DNA of 25,737 nucleotides from Clostridia bacterium (GCA_021202495.1 JAJQCX010000121.1:1-25737); one strand, 5' to 3'; positions 1 through 6,949 are shown, counted from the first letter of the stretch. Numbers and translations: made by a program. The notes: generated from the sequence alone by a model not told the origin.

Positions 1-4
1 ATTT

Positions 5-81
5 CCGGGTGTGGCGCAGTTTGGTAGCGCGCTTGAATGGGGTTCAAGAGGCCGGGAGTTCAAGTCTCCCCACTCAGACCA
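5..81 (+). tRNA. tRNA-Pro (anticodon GGG), CCA encoded
   Basis: A full cloverleaf can be folded. The acceptor stem pairs 5-11 with 71-77 (one C-A mismatch and one G-T wobble), and the D-arm has GCGC paired with GCGC around AGTTTGGTA. The anticodon stem CTTGA/TCAAG encloses loop ATGGGGT, giving anticodon GGG (proline, codons CCC and CCT). The T-arm GGGAG/CTCCC encloses TTCAAGT. The genome encodes the 3' CCA at 79-81. No variable-arm expansion or intron is seen. Confidence 0.95.
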
Positions 82-90
82 CTTGCAAAA

Positions 91-127
91 CAGGACACTG
101 CATTTAAGATGAAGTGTCCTGTTTTTT
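91..127 (+). terminator. Intrinsic terminator of the tRNA-Pro gene
   Basis: A perfect 9-bp stem (CAGGACACT at 91-99 with AGTGTCCTG at 113-121) is followed directly by six T residues at 122-127. It lies 9 nt after the encoded CCA end and 21 nt before the next start codon, so the downstream gene must rely on read-through or on a promoter overlapping this region. Confidence 0.85.
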
Positions 128-148
128 ACTTATTGGAGGGAAATTTAA

Positions 149-682
149 ATGAAAAAATATCTGCCCGCGATGCCGATTATGCTTTTTCCGTATTCGGTGG
201 TATTTGCTCTTTTTGCCACTTTTGTGCTACATTCAATCCCATATCTTCTTCATGCAAGTATCCTTCTTATCGCGCTTTTGGGGTTTGCTTCGCTGATATG
301 TTCGATTGCGCTCTGTGCGGGGAGCATTGTGAAAAAATCTGATGCGACTGATGCCGCGCGACTTGCCATGATGGCAAAGCTTATCCCCATTCCGGCGTAT
401 ATATGTATTTTTTTGTGTGGGGTTGTATGTCTGATGACGATATTTACGTTCTTTATTGCGGTTGTGCTGTTTTTGCTCGACTGTGCGGCGATTTTTTTCA
501 GCGGACTTTTGGGTGCTGCCGCTGTGGTGCGGTGCAAAAGCGAGGGAGTGCTGACAAAGGGGCAGATGTATCTTTACGGGGCGCTTCAATTTGTTTTTTG
601 CCTTGACATAGTAAGCTCGATAATCGTTTTCCGCAAAGCCAAAGCGAATGTTACAATTGAAAATGTGATTGACGAGGCCTGA
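149..682 (+). CDS. Small multi-pass membrane protein of unknown function (177 aa)
   Basis: I do not recognise this family. The start is set by GGAGGG at 135-140, 8 nt before the ATG. The protein is very hydrophobic, with about five likely membrane segments near residues 10-30, 34-60, 80-104, 105-128 and 141-161. Short charged stretches separate them (KKSDATDAAR near 62-71, RCKSEG near 128-133) and the C-terminal tail is mostly acidic. No catalytic or metal-binding motif stands out, although several Cys residues lie inside membrane segments. It sits between the tRNA-Pro terminator and its own terminator, so it is probably a single-gene unit. Codon use is like that of the neighbouring genes. 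A role in transport or envelope sensing is possible but nothing in the sequence supports it. Confidence 0.8.
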   Translation: MKKYLPAMPIMLFPYSVVFALFATFVLHSIPYLLHASILLIALLGFASLICSIALCAGSIVKKSDATDAARLAMMAKLIPIPAYICIFLCGVVCLMTIFTFFIAVVLFLLDCAAIFFSGLLGAAAVVRCKSEGVLTKGQMYLYGALQFVFCLDIVSSIIVFRKAKANVTIENVIDEA

Positions 683-706
683 ATTGAGGCTTCGTTTTAT
701 TTTTTT
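673..706 (+). terminator. Intrinsic terminator overlapping the stop codon of the membrane protein gene
   Basis: CGAGGCC (673-679) pairs with GGCTTCG (688-694) with one G-T wobble and an 8-nt loop, followed by a T-rich run at 695-706 with a single A. The stop codon TGA (680-682) lies in the loop. It separates this gene from the copper operon promoter only 11 nt further on. Confidence 0.75.
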
Positions 707-716
707 GAAAAATATA

Positions 717-745
717 TTGACAGATACCCTGTTTGGGTATATAAT
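717..745 (+). promoter_or_regulatory. Copper operon promoter with a CsoR-type operator in the spacer
   Basis: A consensus -35 box TTGACA (717-722) and a consensus -10 box TATAAT (740-745) are separated by exactly 17 bp. Most of that spacer is a perfect inverted repeat, ATACCC-TGTTT-GGGTAT (724-740), which also covers the first base of the -10 box. This TACCC-N5-GGGTA geometry is the form of operators bound by copper-sensing CsoR repressors in Bacillota. Since csoR is the first gene downstream, autoregulation and copper-dependent derepression of the whole operon are the natural inference. Confidence 0.85.
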
Positions 746-772
746 CAAATCATGAAAGGAGTGTGTTTGACT

Positions 773-1084
773 ATGAATGAAGAAGAAAAGGTCTGTCCAT
801 GTAAAATGAGGGAGAAGGAGCGCTCGCCCGAGGAGCTTAAGGCGCTTATGCATCGGTTAAACCGCATCGAGGGACAGGTAAGGGGTATAAAGAGGATGCT
901 TGAAAATAATGCCTATTGTACCGACATTATCGTGCAGGTGATGGCTGCCACCGCGGCTCTTAACGCTTTTAACCGCGAAATTCTCTCCGAGCACATCAAA
1001 ATATGTGTCGTGGACGATATTCGCGACGGCAAAGACGAGGTTGTGGACGATCTTGTTAATACCGTGCGCAGATTGATGAAATAG
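773..1084 (+). CDS. csoR: CsoR-family copper-sensing transcriptional repressor
   Basis: This is a DUF156/CsoR-type all-helical repressor of 103 aa. From the chosen start the Cu(I) ligand triad is Cys49, His74 and Cys78, with the exact family spacing (25 and 4 residues) of copper-binding CsoR. The helix containing HRLNRIEGQVRGIKRML (27-43) is the family hallmark and part of the DNA-binding face. An extra Cys pair near the N-terminus (CPC at 8-10) is not part of the canonical site. An upstream in-frame ATG at 752 overlaps the RBS, so the start at 773 is preferred because AAAGGAG (755-761) precedes it. The gene ends 12 nt before the next one and is first in the copper operon, behind an operator of the expected type. 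Assignment to copper rather than nickel or formaldehyde sensing rests on the C-H-C triad and on the neighbours. Confidence 0.95.
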   Translation: MNEEEKVCPCKMREKERSPEELKALMHRLNRIEGQVRGIKRMLENNAYCTDIIVQVMAATAALNAFNREILSEHIKICVVDDIRDGKDEVVDDLVNTVRRLMK

Positions 1085-1096
1085 GAGGCAGATATA

Positions 1097-1459
1097 TTGG
1101 GCAACATAGTAATCATAGCGGCGCTTGTTATCGTTGTGATTGCGGCGATTGTTTCCTCGTCAAAGCATTTTAAGGGCGAGGGCGGCTGCTGCGGAGGCGG
1201 CGGGTGCGTCAAGAGCGAGAGGAAAAAGCTTGACGGCGCAGTCGTCGCGAAAAAGGAAATAACCATCGACGGTATGCATTGCAAAAACTGCAAGGCGGCG
1301 GTTGAAAACGCGATAAATAAGCTTGACGGTGCGGTGGCAAAGGTTGATCTTAAACGCGGCGTCGCAATCGTAAGTCTTGACCGCGAGGTTTCAAACGACG
1401 TTTTGCGCGGCGCTGTTATCGACGCGGGGTATGCGTGTCTTGGAATTAGGGAAGTATAG
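1097..1459 (+). CDS. Membrane-anchored heavy-metal-associated (HMA) domain protein
   Basis: The 120-aa product begins with one hydrophobic segment (about residues 4-20), giving an N-terminal membrane anchor. A glycine-rich linker with a cysteine cluster (Cys31, Cys32, Cys37) follows, then one HMA ferredoxin-like domain (about 53-117) with the metal-binding motif GMHCKNC (Cys62, Cys65). The start is TTG at 1097, placed 8 nt after AGGAGG (1083-1088); no suitable ATG exists nearby. It lies between csoR and copA, ending 9 nt before copA, so it is co-transcribed. HMA domains of this type carry Cu(I), so the likely role is to hand copper to the CopA exporter at the membrane or to buffer it there. 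The added Cys cluster could form a second site. The exact partner is inferred. Confidence 0.85.
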   Translation: MGNIVIIAALVIVVIAAIVSSSKHFKGEGGCCGGGGCVKSERKKLDGAVVAKKEITIDGMHCKNCKAAVENAINKLDGAVAKVDLKRGVAIVSLDREVSNDVLRGAVIDAGYACLGIREV

Positions 1460-1468
1460 GAGGCAGCA

Positions 1469-3979
1469 ATGAAACAATATAATGTTACGGGCATGAGCTG
1501 TGCCGCGTGCAGCGCGCGCGTGGAAAAGGCGGTGTCGCACGTGGACGGTGTGACGAGCTGCTCTGTCAGCCTGCTCACAAATTCGATGGGCGTGGAGGGC
1601 ACGGCGAGTGATGCGGACGTGATAAAGGCGGTTGTCGACGCGGGCTACGGCGCGTCGCTCAAGGGCGCGGAAAAGGCGGCTCAGCTCGAAGAGGAGGCGC
1701 TCGCCGATCATGAAACGCCCGTTCTTTTAAAAAGGCTTATAACGTCCGCAGTGCTGCTCATTGTTTTGATGTATTTTTCAATGGGGCGCATGATGTTCGG
1801 CTTCCCGCTTCCGCACTTTTTTGATAATAATCATGTAGCGATGGGGCTGGTGCAGCTGCTGCTCACGATTGCAATCATGATTATAAACGGCAAATTTTTT
1901 GTGAGCGGGTACAAGAGCCTTGTGCACGGTGCGCCCAACATGGACACTCTCGTTGCGCTTGGGGCGTCGGCGTCGTTTATCTACAGCGTTTACGCGCTCT
2001 TTGCCATGACGGACGCGCAGGTGAGAGGCGACAGCGCGGCGGTGATGGCATACATGGACGAATTCTATTTTGAGTCCGCCGCCATGATTTTGACCTTGAT
2101 AACCGTGGGCAAAACGCTTGAAGCGTATTCAAAGGGCAAGACGACAAACGCGTTAAAGAGCCTCATGCGGCTTTCGCCGAAAACGGCTGTCGTTGAAATT
2201 GAAGGCAAAGAGACGGAAATCCCGATAGAAAACGTGAAAAAGGGCGACGTTTTCATCGTCCGAGCGGGAGGTGCGATACCCGTTGACGGCGTTGTTATCG
2301 AGGGTGCGTGTTCCGTTGACGAATCGGCGCTCACCGGCGAAAGCGTACCCGTCGACAAGCACGAGGGCGACGGAGTTTCCGCCGCGACGGTCAACCGTTC
2401 GGGCTTTGTCAAGTGCCGTGCCGAAAGAGTGGGCGAGGACACGACGCTCTCGCAGATTATAAAAATGGTCAGCGACGCGGCGGCGACAAAGGCGCCGATT
2501 GCAAAGGCGGCGGATAAGGTTTCGGGGATTTTTGTGCCGAGCGTTATCACAATTGCCGTAATTACGCTCGTTGTATGGCTGCTTGCGGGGCAAAGCGTGG
2601 GCTTTGCGCTGGCGCGGGGCATTTCGGTGCTTGTGATTAGCTGTCCGTGTGCGCTGGGGCTTGCGACGCCGGTTGCGATTATGGTCGGAAACGGTGTGGG
2701 CGCAAAGAGAGGTATTTTGTTCAAAACAGCCGTTTCGCTGGAGCAGACGGGTAAGGCGAAAATTGTCGTTTTGGACAAAACCGGCACGATTACAAAGGGC
2801 GAAATGAAAGTCACCGACATTTACGCGGCGGAGGGCTTTTCGGAAAAAACGCTTCTTTCGCTTGCCGCAGGAGTTGAGAAAAAGAGCGAGCATCCGCTGG
2901 CGCGTGCGGTCGTCGAATGCGGCGAGGAAAAGGACGTTGAACAAGTTGAGATTTCGGATTTTAAGACGCTGGCGGGAAGCGGAGTTTCGGGCGTATATGA
3001 CGGGAAAACTATTTTGGGCGGCAGCTTGAAATTTATTTCCTCAAAGCTCGACGTTCCGCGCGAAATATCCGACAAGGCTGACACGTTTGCGTCGGCGGGC
3101 AAAACGCCGCTTTTATTCGCGAGTGATGGTCAAATCATGGGCATTATCGCCGTTGCGGACGTGATAAAGGAGGAGAGCCCCAAAGCGATAAAAGAGCTGC
3201 AAAAAATGGGCATACGCGTTGTAATGCTGACCGGCGACAACGAGCGCACGGCGAACGCGATCGCTTCCCGCGTGGGAGTTGACGCTGTTATCGCGGGCGT
3301 TCTTCCCGACGGAAAGGAAAGAGTTGTGCGGCAGCTTAAAGAGATGGGCGAGGTTGTCATGGTGGGCGACGGCATTAACGACGCTCCCGCGCTCACAAGC
3401 GCGGACATCGGCATGGCAATCGGCGCGGGCGCTGACGTTGCGGTTGACGCGGCTGACGTTGTTTTGGTGAAGAGCCGCCTTGACGACGTGCCCGCCGCGA
3501 TAAGGCTCAGCCGCGCGACGCTCAAAAACATACACGAAAATCTCTTTTGGGCGTTTATCTATAACATAATCGGCATTCCCCTTGCTGCGGGCGTGTGGAT
3601 TCCGCTGTTCAATTTGCAGCTTAACCCCATGTTTGCCGCGGGGGCAATGAGCCTTTCGAGCTTCTGCGTTGTGACAAACGCGCTCAGGCTCAATTTGAAG
3701 GATATTCACAACACCAAAAACGACAGAGCGATAAAGCGTCCTGTCGGAAAAATAAATATAACGGAGGAAAAAACAATGACAAAGACTTATAAGGTAGAGG
3801 GCATGATGTGCCCCCACTGCGAAGCAACCGTAAAGAAAACTCTTGAGGAAATGCAGGGAATCAGCGAAGCTGTTGCGAGCCACACCGACGGTACTGTGAA
3901 GGTGACGCTTTCGGGCGACGTTTCGGACGAGGCGATAAAAAAGGCAATCGAGGATAAAGGATATAAATTTGTAGGCTGA
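1469..3979 (+). CDS. copA: Copper-exporting P1B-type ATPase CopA with a C-terminal CopZ-like HMA domain
   Basis: The 836-aa protein uses ATP to export Cu(I) across the cytoplasmic membrane. In order it has an N-terminal HMA domain (GMSCAAC, Cys11 and Cys14), membrane helices, the actuator loop TGES (289-292), the ion-binding CPC motif (392-394), the phosphorylated Asp436 in DKTGT, the SEHPLA motif of the nucleotide-binding domain, TGDN, and the hinge GDGINDAP (Asp634). Last come the YN and MSLSS membrane motifs typical of Cu(I) P1B-1 pumps. After the usual end of the pump an in-frame segment continues into a complete second HMA domain (from Met770; Cys781 and Cys784 in MMCPHC). That part has the length of a free CopZ chaperone and its own RBS and ATG. 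The start at 1469 follows an AGGAGG at 1457-1462. It is the last gene of the operon and is followed by a terminator. Confidence 0.97.
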   Translation: MKQYNVTGMSCAACSARVEKAVSHVDGVTSCSVSLLTNSMGVEGTASDADVIKAVVDAGYGASLKGAEKAAQLEEEALADHETPVLLKRLITSAVLLIVLMYFSMGRMMFGFPLPHFFDNNHVAMGLVQLLLTIAIMIINGKFFVSGYKSLVHGAPNMDTLVALGASASFIYSVYALFAMTDAQVRGDSAAVMAYMDEFYFESAAMILTLITVGKTLEAYSKGKTTNALKSLMRLSPKTAVVEIEGKETEIPIENVKKGDVFIVRAGGAIPVDGVVIEGACSVDESALTGESVPVDKHEGDGVSAATVNRSGFVKCRAERVGEDTTLSQIIKMVSDAAATKAPIAKAADKVSGIFVPSVITIAVITLVVWLLAGQSVGFALARGISVLVISCPCALGLATPVAIMVGNGVGAKRGILFKTAVSLEQTGKAKIVVLDKTGTITKGEMKVTDIYAAEGFSEKTLLSLAAGVEKKSEHPLARAVVECGEEKDVEQVEISDFKTLAGSGVSGVYDGKTILGGSLKFISSKLDVPREISDKADTFASAGKTPLLFASDGQIMGIIAVADVIKEESPKAIKELQKMGIRVVMLTGDNERTANAIASRVGVDAVIAGVLPDGKERVVRQLKEMGEVVMVGDGINDAPALTSADIGMAIGAGADVAVDAADVVLVKSRLDDVPAAIRLSRATLKNIHENLFWAFIYNIIGIPLAAGVWIPLFNLQLNPMFAAGAMSLSSFCVVTNALRLNLKDIHNTKNDRAIKRPVGKINITEEKTMTKTYKVEGMMCPHCEATVKKTLEEMQGISEAVASHTDGTVKVTLSGDVSDEAIKKAIEDKGYKFVG
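3763..3778 (+). promoter_or_regulatory. Internal RBS and ATG that could make free CopZ from the copA message
   Basis: Inside copA, GGAGG (3763-3767) is followed after 8 nt by an in-frame ATG (3776-3778). Initiation here would give a 67-aa protein (3776-3979) that is one complete HMA domain with CPHC, the size and form of a stand-alone CopZ copper chaperone. The spacing is as good as that of the real starts in this window. Whether it is used cannot be told from sequence; it may be a relic of a copA-copZ gene fusion. Confidence 0.5.
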
Positions 3980-3982
3980 TTC

Positions 3983-4012
3983 AAAAACCCTCCCAAATTC
4001 GGGAGGGTTTTT
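3983..4012 (+). terminator. Terminator of the copper operon, symmetric
   Basis: A perfect 12-bp stem (3983-3994 with 4001-4012) has a 6-nt AAATTC loop. The stem core is ACCCTCCC/GGGAGGGT and its outer part is an A5/T5 tract, so it has a U-tract in both directions. It starts 3 nt after the copA stop. The remaining interval to 4248 has no gene and holds two GC-rich hairpin repeats. Confidence 0.9.
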
Positions 4013-4078
4013 ATACTGAAATTCCATGAAAATGATTGCCAAAAATATGTGAGTGAAGAAAGTACGGCAGTAGACAAC

Positions 4079-4099
4079 GGGCGGGGACAAGCCCCGCCC
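4079..4099. repeat. GC-rich intergenic hairpin repeat, copy A
   Basis: GGGCGGGG (4079-4086) pairs perfectly with CCCCGCCC (4092-4099) around a 5-nt ACAAG loop. It is preceded by GTAGAC-like sequence. It belongs to the same family as the copies at 4161-4189 and 6921-6949 and, in reverse orientation, the partial copy at the right end of the window. It lies between the copper operon and clpE, both convergent on this gap. Confidence 0.7.
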
Positions 4100-4160
4100 A
4101 TACAGCCGACATGGCGAGAAAATCACATAAAATGGTTTATTTTTAATTGGACGGTAGACC

Positions 4161-4189
4161 GCGGCGGGAGCAAGCCCCCGCCCTACGAC
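4161..4189. repeat. GC-rich intergenic hairpin repeat, copy B (29 bp, exact match to copy C)
   Basis: This 29-bp segment is identical to 6921-6949. It contains a hairpin with GGCGGG (4163-4168) pairing with CCCGCC (4177-4182) around AGCAAGCC, followed by CTACGAC. Two exact copies flank the clpE gene in direct orientation. Confidence 0.8.
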
Positions 4190-4248
4190 CAAGACAGCGT
4201 AAAAATTGAGCTTTTTAGCTGAATATTAGTATAAAAGGGTACATTTTC

Positions 4249-4275
4249 AACCCCTCCCGAATTCCGGGAGGGGTT
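4249..4275 (-). terminator. Probable terminator hairpin after the clpE-type gene
   Basis: A perfect 11-bp stem (4249-4259 with 4265-4275), with core CCCCTCCCG/CGGGAGGGG and a 5-nt AATTC loop, begins 5 nt after the minus-strand stop codon. In the minus direction the T-run is short, while in the plus direction it is better (TTTTCTTT). It may therefore mainly block transcription arriving from the left. Confidence 0.6.
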
Positions 4276-4279
4276 TTCT

Positions 4280-6526
4280 TTAGATGCGATTTATCACTAT
4301 TTCTCCGTTTTCTAAGGTAAATGAGGCTTTCGTCATGCTTTCGCCGGAGACTACCTTTTCGGCTAATTTGTCCTCTATTTCGCGGCTTATCAGGCGGCGG
4401 AGGGGACGGGCGCCCATGGCGGGGTCGTAGCCTTTGTCGGCAAGATAGTTCTTTGCGTCGGAAGAAACTTCGATTTCGATGCCGCGTTCCTTTGCCATTT
4501 CGGCAATCTCGTTTATCATCAAGTCGACGATGCCCAAAAGCTCATCCTTTGTGAGCGGGTCGAACGTGATTATTTCGTCGACGCGGTTTAAAAATTCGGG
4601 ACGGAGGAACTTTTTGAGCGCTTCCGTTGCGCGCTCCTTCGACGCCTGCTCCACTGTTTTGGAAAAGCCGAGAGCGGAGGCGGAATATGTGCTGCCGGCG
4701 TTTGAGGTCATAACAATGACGGTATTTTCAAAGCTTACGGTTTTGCCGTGGCTGTCGGTCACTCTGCCGTCGTCCATAATTTGCAGCAGGATGTTCAATA
4801 CGTCAGGGTGCGCCTTTTCAATTTCGTCAAACAAAATTACGCTGTAAGGCTTTCTGCGCACCTTTTCGGTGAGCTGTCCCGCGTCGTCGTAGCCGACATA
4901 GCCCGGAGGCGAACCTATCAGCCGCGACACGGTGTGCTTTTCCATATATTCCGTCATGTCAATGCGGATGAGCGACTCTTCGCTGTCGAAAAGTTCCGCC
5001 GCGAGCGCCTTCACAGTTTCGGTCTTTCCGACGCCGGTGGGACCGACAAAGATGAAGCTTGCGGGGCGTTTTTTCTTCGAGAGCGCGGCGCGCTTGCGGC
5101 GGATTGTCCGCGAAACGGCGTTCACAGCCTCGTTTTGCCCTACGATGCGTTTATGAAGATTGGTCTCCAAATCGAGCAGGCGCTTTGTTTCGGCTTCGGT
5201 AATTTTGCGCACGGGGATTTTGGTTTGCAGTTCAATCACGGAGGCAATGTCGTCGACGGTCAAAACGCAGTCCTCGCGCGTCTTTTCAATCTCCTCGATA
5301 GACTGCATGATAGAGCATTCCTGCATTTTCAAATCGGCGGCGCGCTGATAATTTTCAATCGAATCCTCGGTGACGGCGTTTTCTTTTTCGGCGCGGATGA
5401 GCTCCAATTGATGATTTAATTCATAGAGCGTCGAGAGCGCCTTGTTGTTCAAATTCGCGCGGCTGCCCGCTTCGTCTATCAAATCAACCGCTTTGTCGGG
5501 CAAAAACCTGTCCGTGATATAGCGCTCGGAGAGCGTGGCGGCGGCGACGAGTACGTCGTCGGGGATTTTTATCTGATGATAGTTTTCGTAATAGCCTCTT
5601 ATGCCGCGCAGAATTTCCACCGTTTCGGCAACGCTCGGCTCTTCGATGATTATCGGCTGAAAGCGTCTTTCAAGAGCGCTGTCCTTTTCGATGTATTTTC
5701 TGTATTCGGCAAGCGTCGTCGCGCCGATGACCTGAATGTCGCCGCGCGCAAGAGCGGGTTTTAATATGTTCGCGGCGTTCATCGCGCCCTCGGCGTCGCC
5801 CGCGCCGACGATGTTGTGCATTTCGTCTATGACAAGGATTATGTTGCCGAGCTTCTTGACCTCATCGACAATACCCTTCATTCTCGCCTCAAACTGACCG
5901 CGGTACTGTGTGCCCGCGACTATGGCGGTAAAATCGAGCAGATAGACCTCCTTGTCGCGAAGCTTCACCGGCACGTTATTTGCCGCGATTCTCTCCGCCA
6001 AGCCCTCGGCAATCGCCGTTTTGCCGACGCCGGGCTCACCCAAGAGGGCGGGGTTATTTTTAGTGCGGCGGTTTAAAATCTGCACCATGCGCTCGATTTC
6101 CTCACTGCGCCCTATGACTTTATCAAGTCTCCCCTCGCGCGCTTTGAGCGTGAGGTTTTCGCCGTAGGAATCTATCAGTCTTTTTTCGGGCTTGGGCTTT
6201 TTTGTCGCCGTTCTTGCGGAGCGTCGTTTTTCGCCGTCGGCGCCTTGACCCTCGGGACCTTTGCCATGGGGGAAAATGTTATTTATTATGCTCATGAGTG
6301 AGCCCGTGTCCGAGCCGTCGGGCATTTGTTCGGGAATCATGTCCATTACCTGGCTTTCCAGATTGGCGAGCGTATCGGGGTCGATGTCGCTGACAAGCTT
6401 ATTGAGCGGAGCGAGACCGAGCTCTCTCGCGCACGTTAAGCACAGGCTTTCGTTCACACTTTTGCCGTTCTCCATTTTCGTAATAAACATCACCGCAACG
6501 TTCTTTTTGCATCTTGAACAAAGCAT
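4280..6526 (-). CDS. clpE: ClpE-type Clp ATPase (HSP100), AAA+ unfoldase with N-terminal zinc finger
   Basis: The 748-aa protein is a cytoplasmic ATP-driven unfoldase that would feed substrates to ClpP. The N-terminus has a four-cysteine zinc finger (Cys3, Cys6, Cys29, Cys32) and a linker in place of the double Clp-N repeat of ClpC, the architecture of ClpE. The first AAA+ module has Walker A GEPGVGKT (163-170), Walker B IDEMH (Asp234, Glu235) and arginine-finger candidates near 287-288. A short coiled M-domain/UVR-like region lies at about 366-415. The second AAA+ module has Walker A GPTGVGKT (495-502), Walker B FDEIEKAHPDV (Asp567, Glu568) and an LGF tripeptide (619-621) in the position of the ClpP-docking loop, followed by the D2 small domain. 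The start ATG follows AAGGAAG at 6536-6542 after 9 nt. It is a single gene with its own promoter, convergent with the copper operon. ClpC is the alternative name, but the zinc finger favours ClpE. Confidence 0.92.
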   Translation of the reverse strand: MLCSRCKKNVAVMFITKMENGKSVNESLCLTCARELGLAPLNKLVSDIDPDTLANLESQVMDMIPEQMPDGSDTGSLMSIINNIFPHGKGPEGQGADGEKRRSARTATKKPKPEKRLIDSYGENLTLKAREGRLDKVIGRSEEIERMVQILNRRTKNNPALLGEPGVGKTAIAEGLAERIAANNVPVKLRDKEVYLLDFTAIVAGTQYRGQFEARMKGIVDEVKKLGNIILVIDEMHNIVGAGDAEGAMNAANILKPALARGDIQVIGATTLAEYRKYIEKDSALERRFQPIIIEEPSVAETVEILRGIRGYYENYHQIKIPDDVLVAAATLSERYITDRFLPDKAVDLIDEAGSRANLNNKALSTLYELNHQLELIRAEKENAVTEDSIENYQRAADLKMQECSIMQSIEEIEKTREDCVLTVDDIASVIELQTKIPVRKITEAETKRLLDLETNLHKRIVGQNEAVNAVSRTIRRKRAALSKKKRPASFIFVGPTGVGKTETVKALAAELFDSEESLIRIDMTEYMEKHTVSRLIGSPPGYVGYDDAGQLTEKVRRKPYSVILFDEIEKAHPDVLNILLQIMDDGRVTDSHGKTVSFENTVIVMTSNAGSTYSASALGFSKTVEQASKERATEALKKFLRPEFLNRVDEIITFDPLTKDELLGIVDLMINEIAEMAKERGIEIEVSSDAKNYLADKGYDPAMGARPLRRLISREIEDKLAEKVVSGESMTKASFTLENGEIVINRI

Positions 6527-6574
6527 TTATTACCACTTCCTTAACACTTAACATATTTAATGCTTCTATTCTTC

Positions 6575-6602
6575 AGTATATCACAACTGCCCAAATTGTC
6601 AA
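6575..6602 (-). promoter_or_regulatory. Sigma-A-type promoter of the clpE-type gene
   Basis: On the minus strand TTGACA (6602-6597) and TATACT (6580-6575) are separated by 16 bp, about 50 nt before the start codon. The flanks are AT-rich. I looked for paired CtsR heptads, the usual class III heat-shock operator, and did not find a convincing pair. Confidence 0.75.
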
Positions 6603-6621
6603 ATTAAGATTTTATGAACAA

Positions 6622-6906
6622 CAAGCGTGCCGCTTGAGCCATTTCGCGAATGGTGGAAAGGTGTGGAAGCGAAAGGAGATGCTCGCGTTGCGGCAAAGGT
6701 GGTAATCTGCGGCGGGGGCAAGCGTGCCGCTTGAGCGCATCTCGCGCGGGGTGGAAAGGTGTGGAAGCGAAAGAAGATGCTCGCGTTGCGGCGTGTGTGG
6801 GAATATGTGGCGCGTGCCAAGCGTGCCGCTTGACCAACCTGCGGTTGGATTCTCCTCGCGCACGAAGTAAGGTATGAAAGGGAAAAGAGGGTGTCCGCGT
6901 TGCGGC
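6622..6906. repeat. Degenerate ~97-bp tandem repeat (three copies) with palindromes
   Basis: A 15-bp palindrome, CAAGCG-TGC-CGCTTG, occurs at 6622-6636, 6719-6733 and 6818-6832 (periods 97 and 99). Each is followed by a variable segment. In copies 1 and 3 that segment folds into a 6-bp stem with a 3-nt loop (CCATTT/GAATGG and CCAACC/GGTTGG). A conserved block ending in CGCGTTGCGGC follows at 6684-6694, 6782-6792 and 6896-6906. Copy 3 is the most diverged. Antisense reading frames through this block are repetitive and of biased composition, so I treat it as non-coding. It fills most of the gap between the clpE promoter and the SLH gene. Confidence 0.75.
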
Positions 6907-6920
6907 ATTGTGGAAAAACT

Positions 6921-6949
6921 GCGGCGGGAGCAAGCCCCCGCCCTACGAC
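6921..6949. repeat. GC-rich intergenic hairpin repeat, copy C
   Basis: This is an exact 29-bp match to 4161-4189 in the same orientation, with the same GGCGGG/CCCGCC stem. It directly follows the tandem repeat block. The sequence from here to 7007 is AT-rich with no gene. Confidence 0.8.

Noticed and set aside
5..81. tRNA-Pro as an integration site of a mobile element
   Set aside because: No integrase and no direct repeat of the tRNA 3' end were noticed downstream in the window.
3113..4192. Long antisense open frame (359 codons) opposite the end of copA
   Set aside because: It lies opposite a gene with full motif support, runs through a terminator and repeats, has no RBS and is Arg/His-rich with no family features. 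The same holds for antisense frames at 913-1602, 2065-2820 and 2153-2944.
6575..6610. CtsR heat-shock operator in the clpE promoter
   Set aside because: Only one TTTGAC-like heptad is present at the -35 box; the second heptad at the required spacing is absent.
6604..6933. Repetitive minus-strand frames over the tandem repeat block
   Set aside because: The peptides are only translations of the 97-bp repeat in several overlapping frames, without an RBS or known domain, so the block is taken as non-coding.
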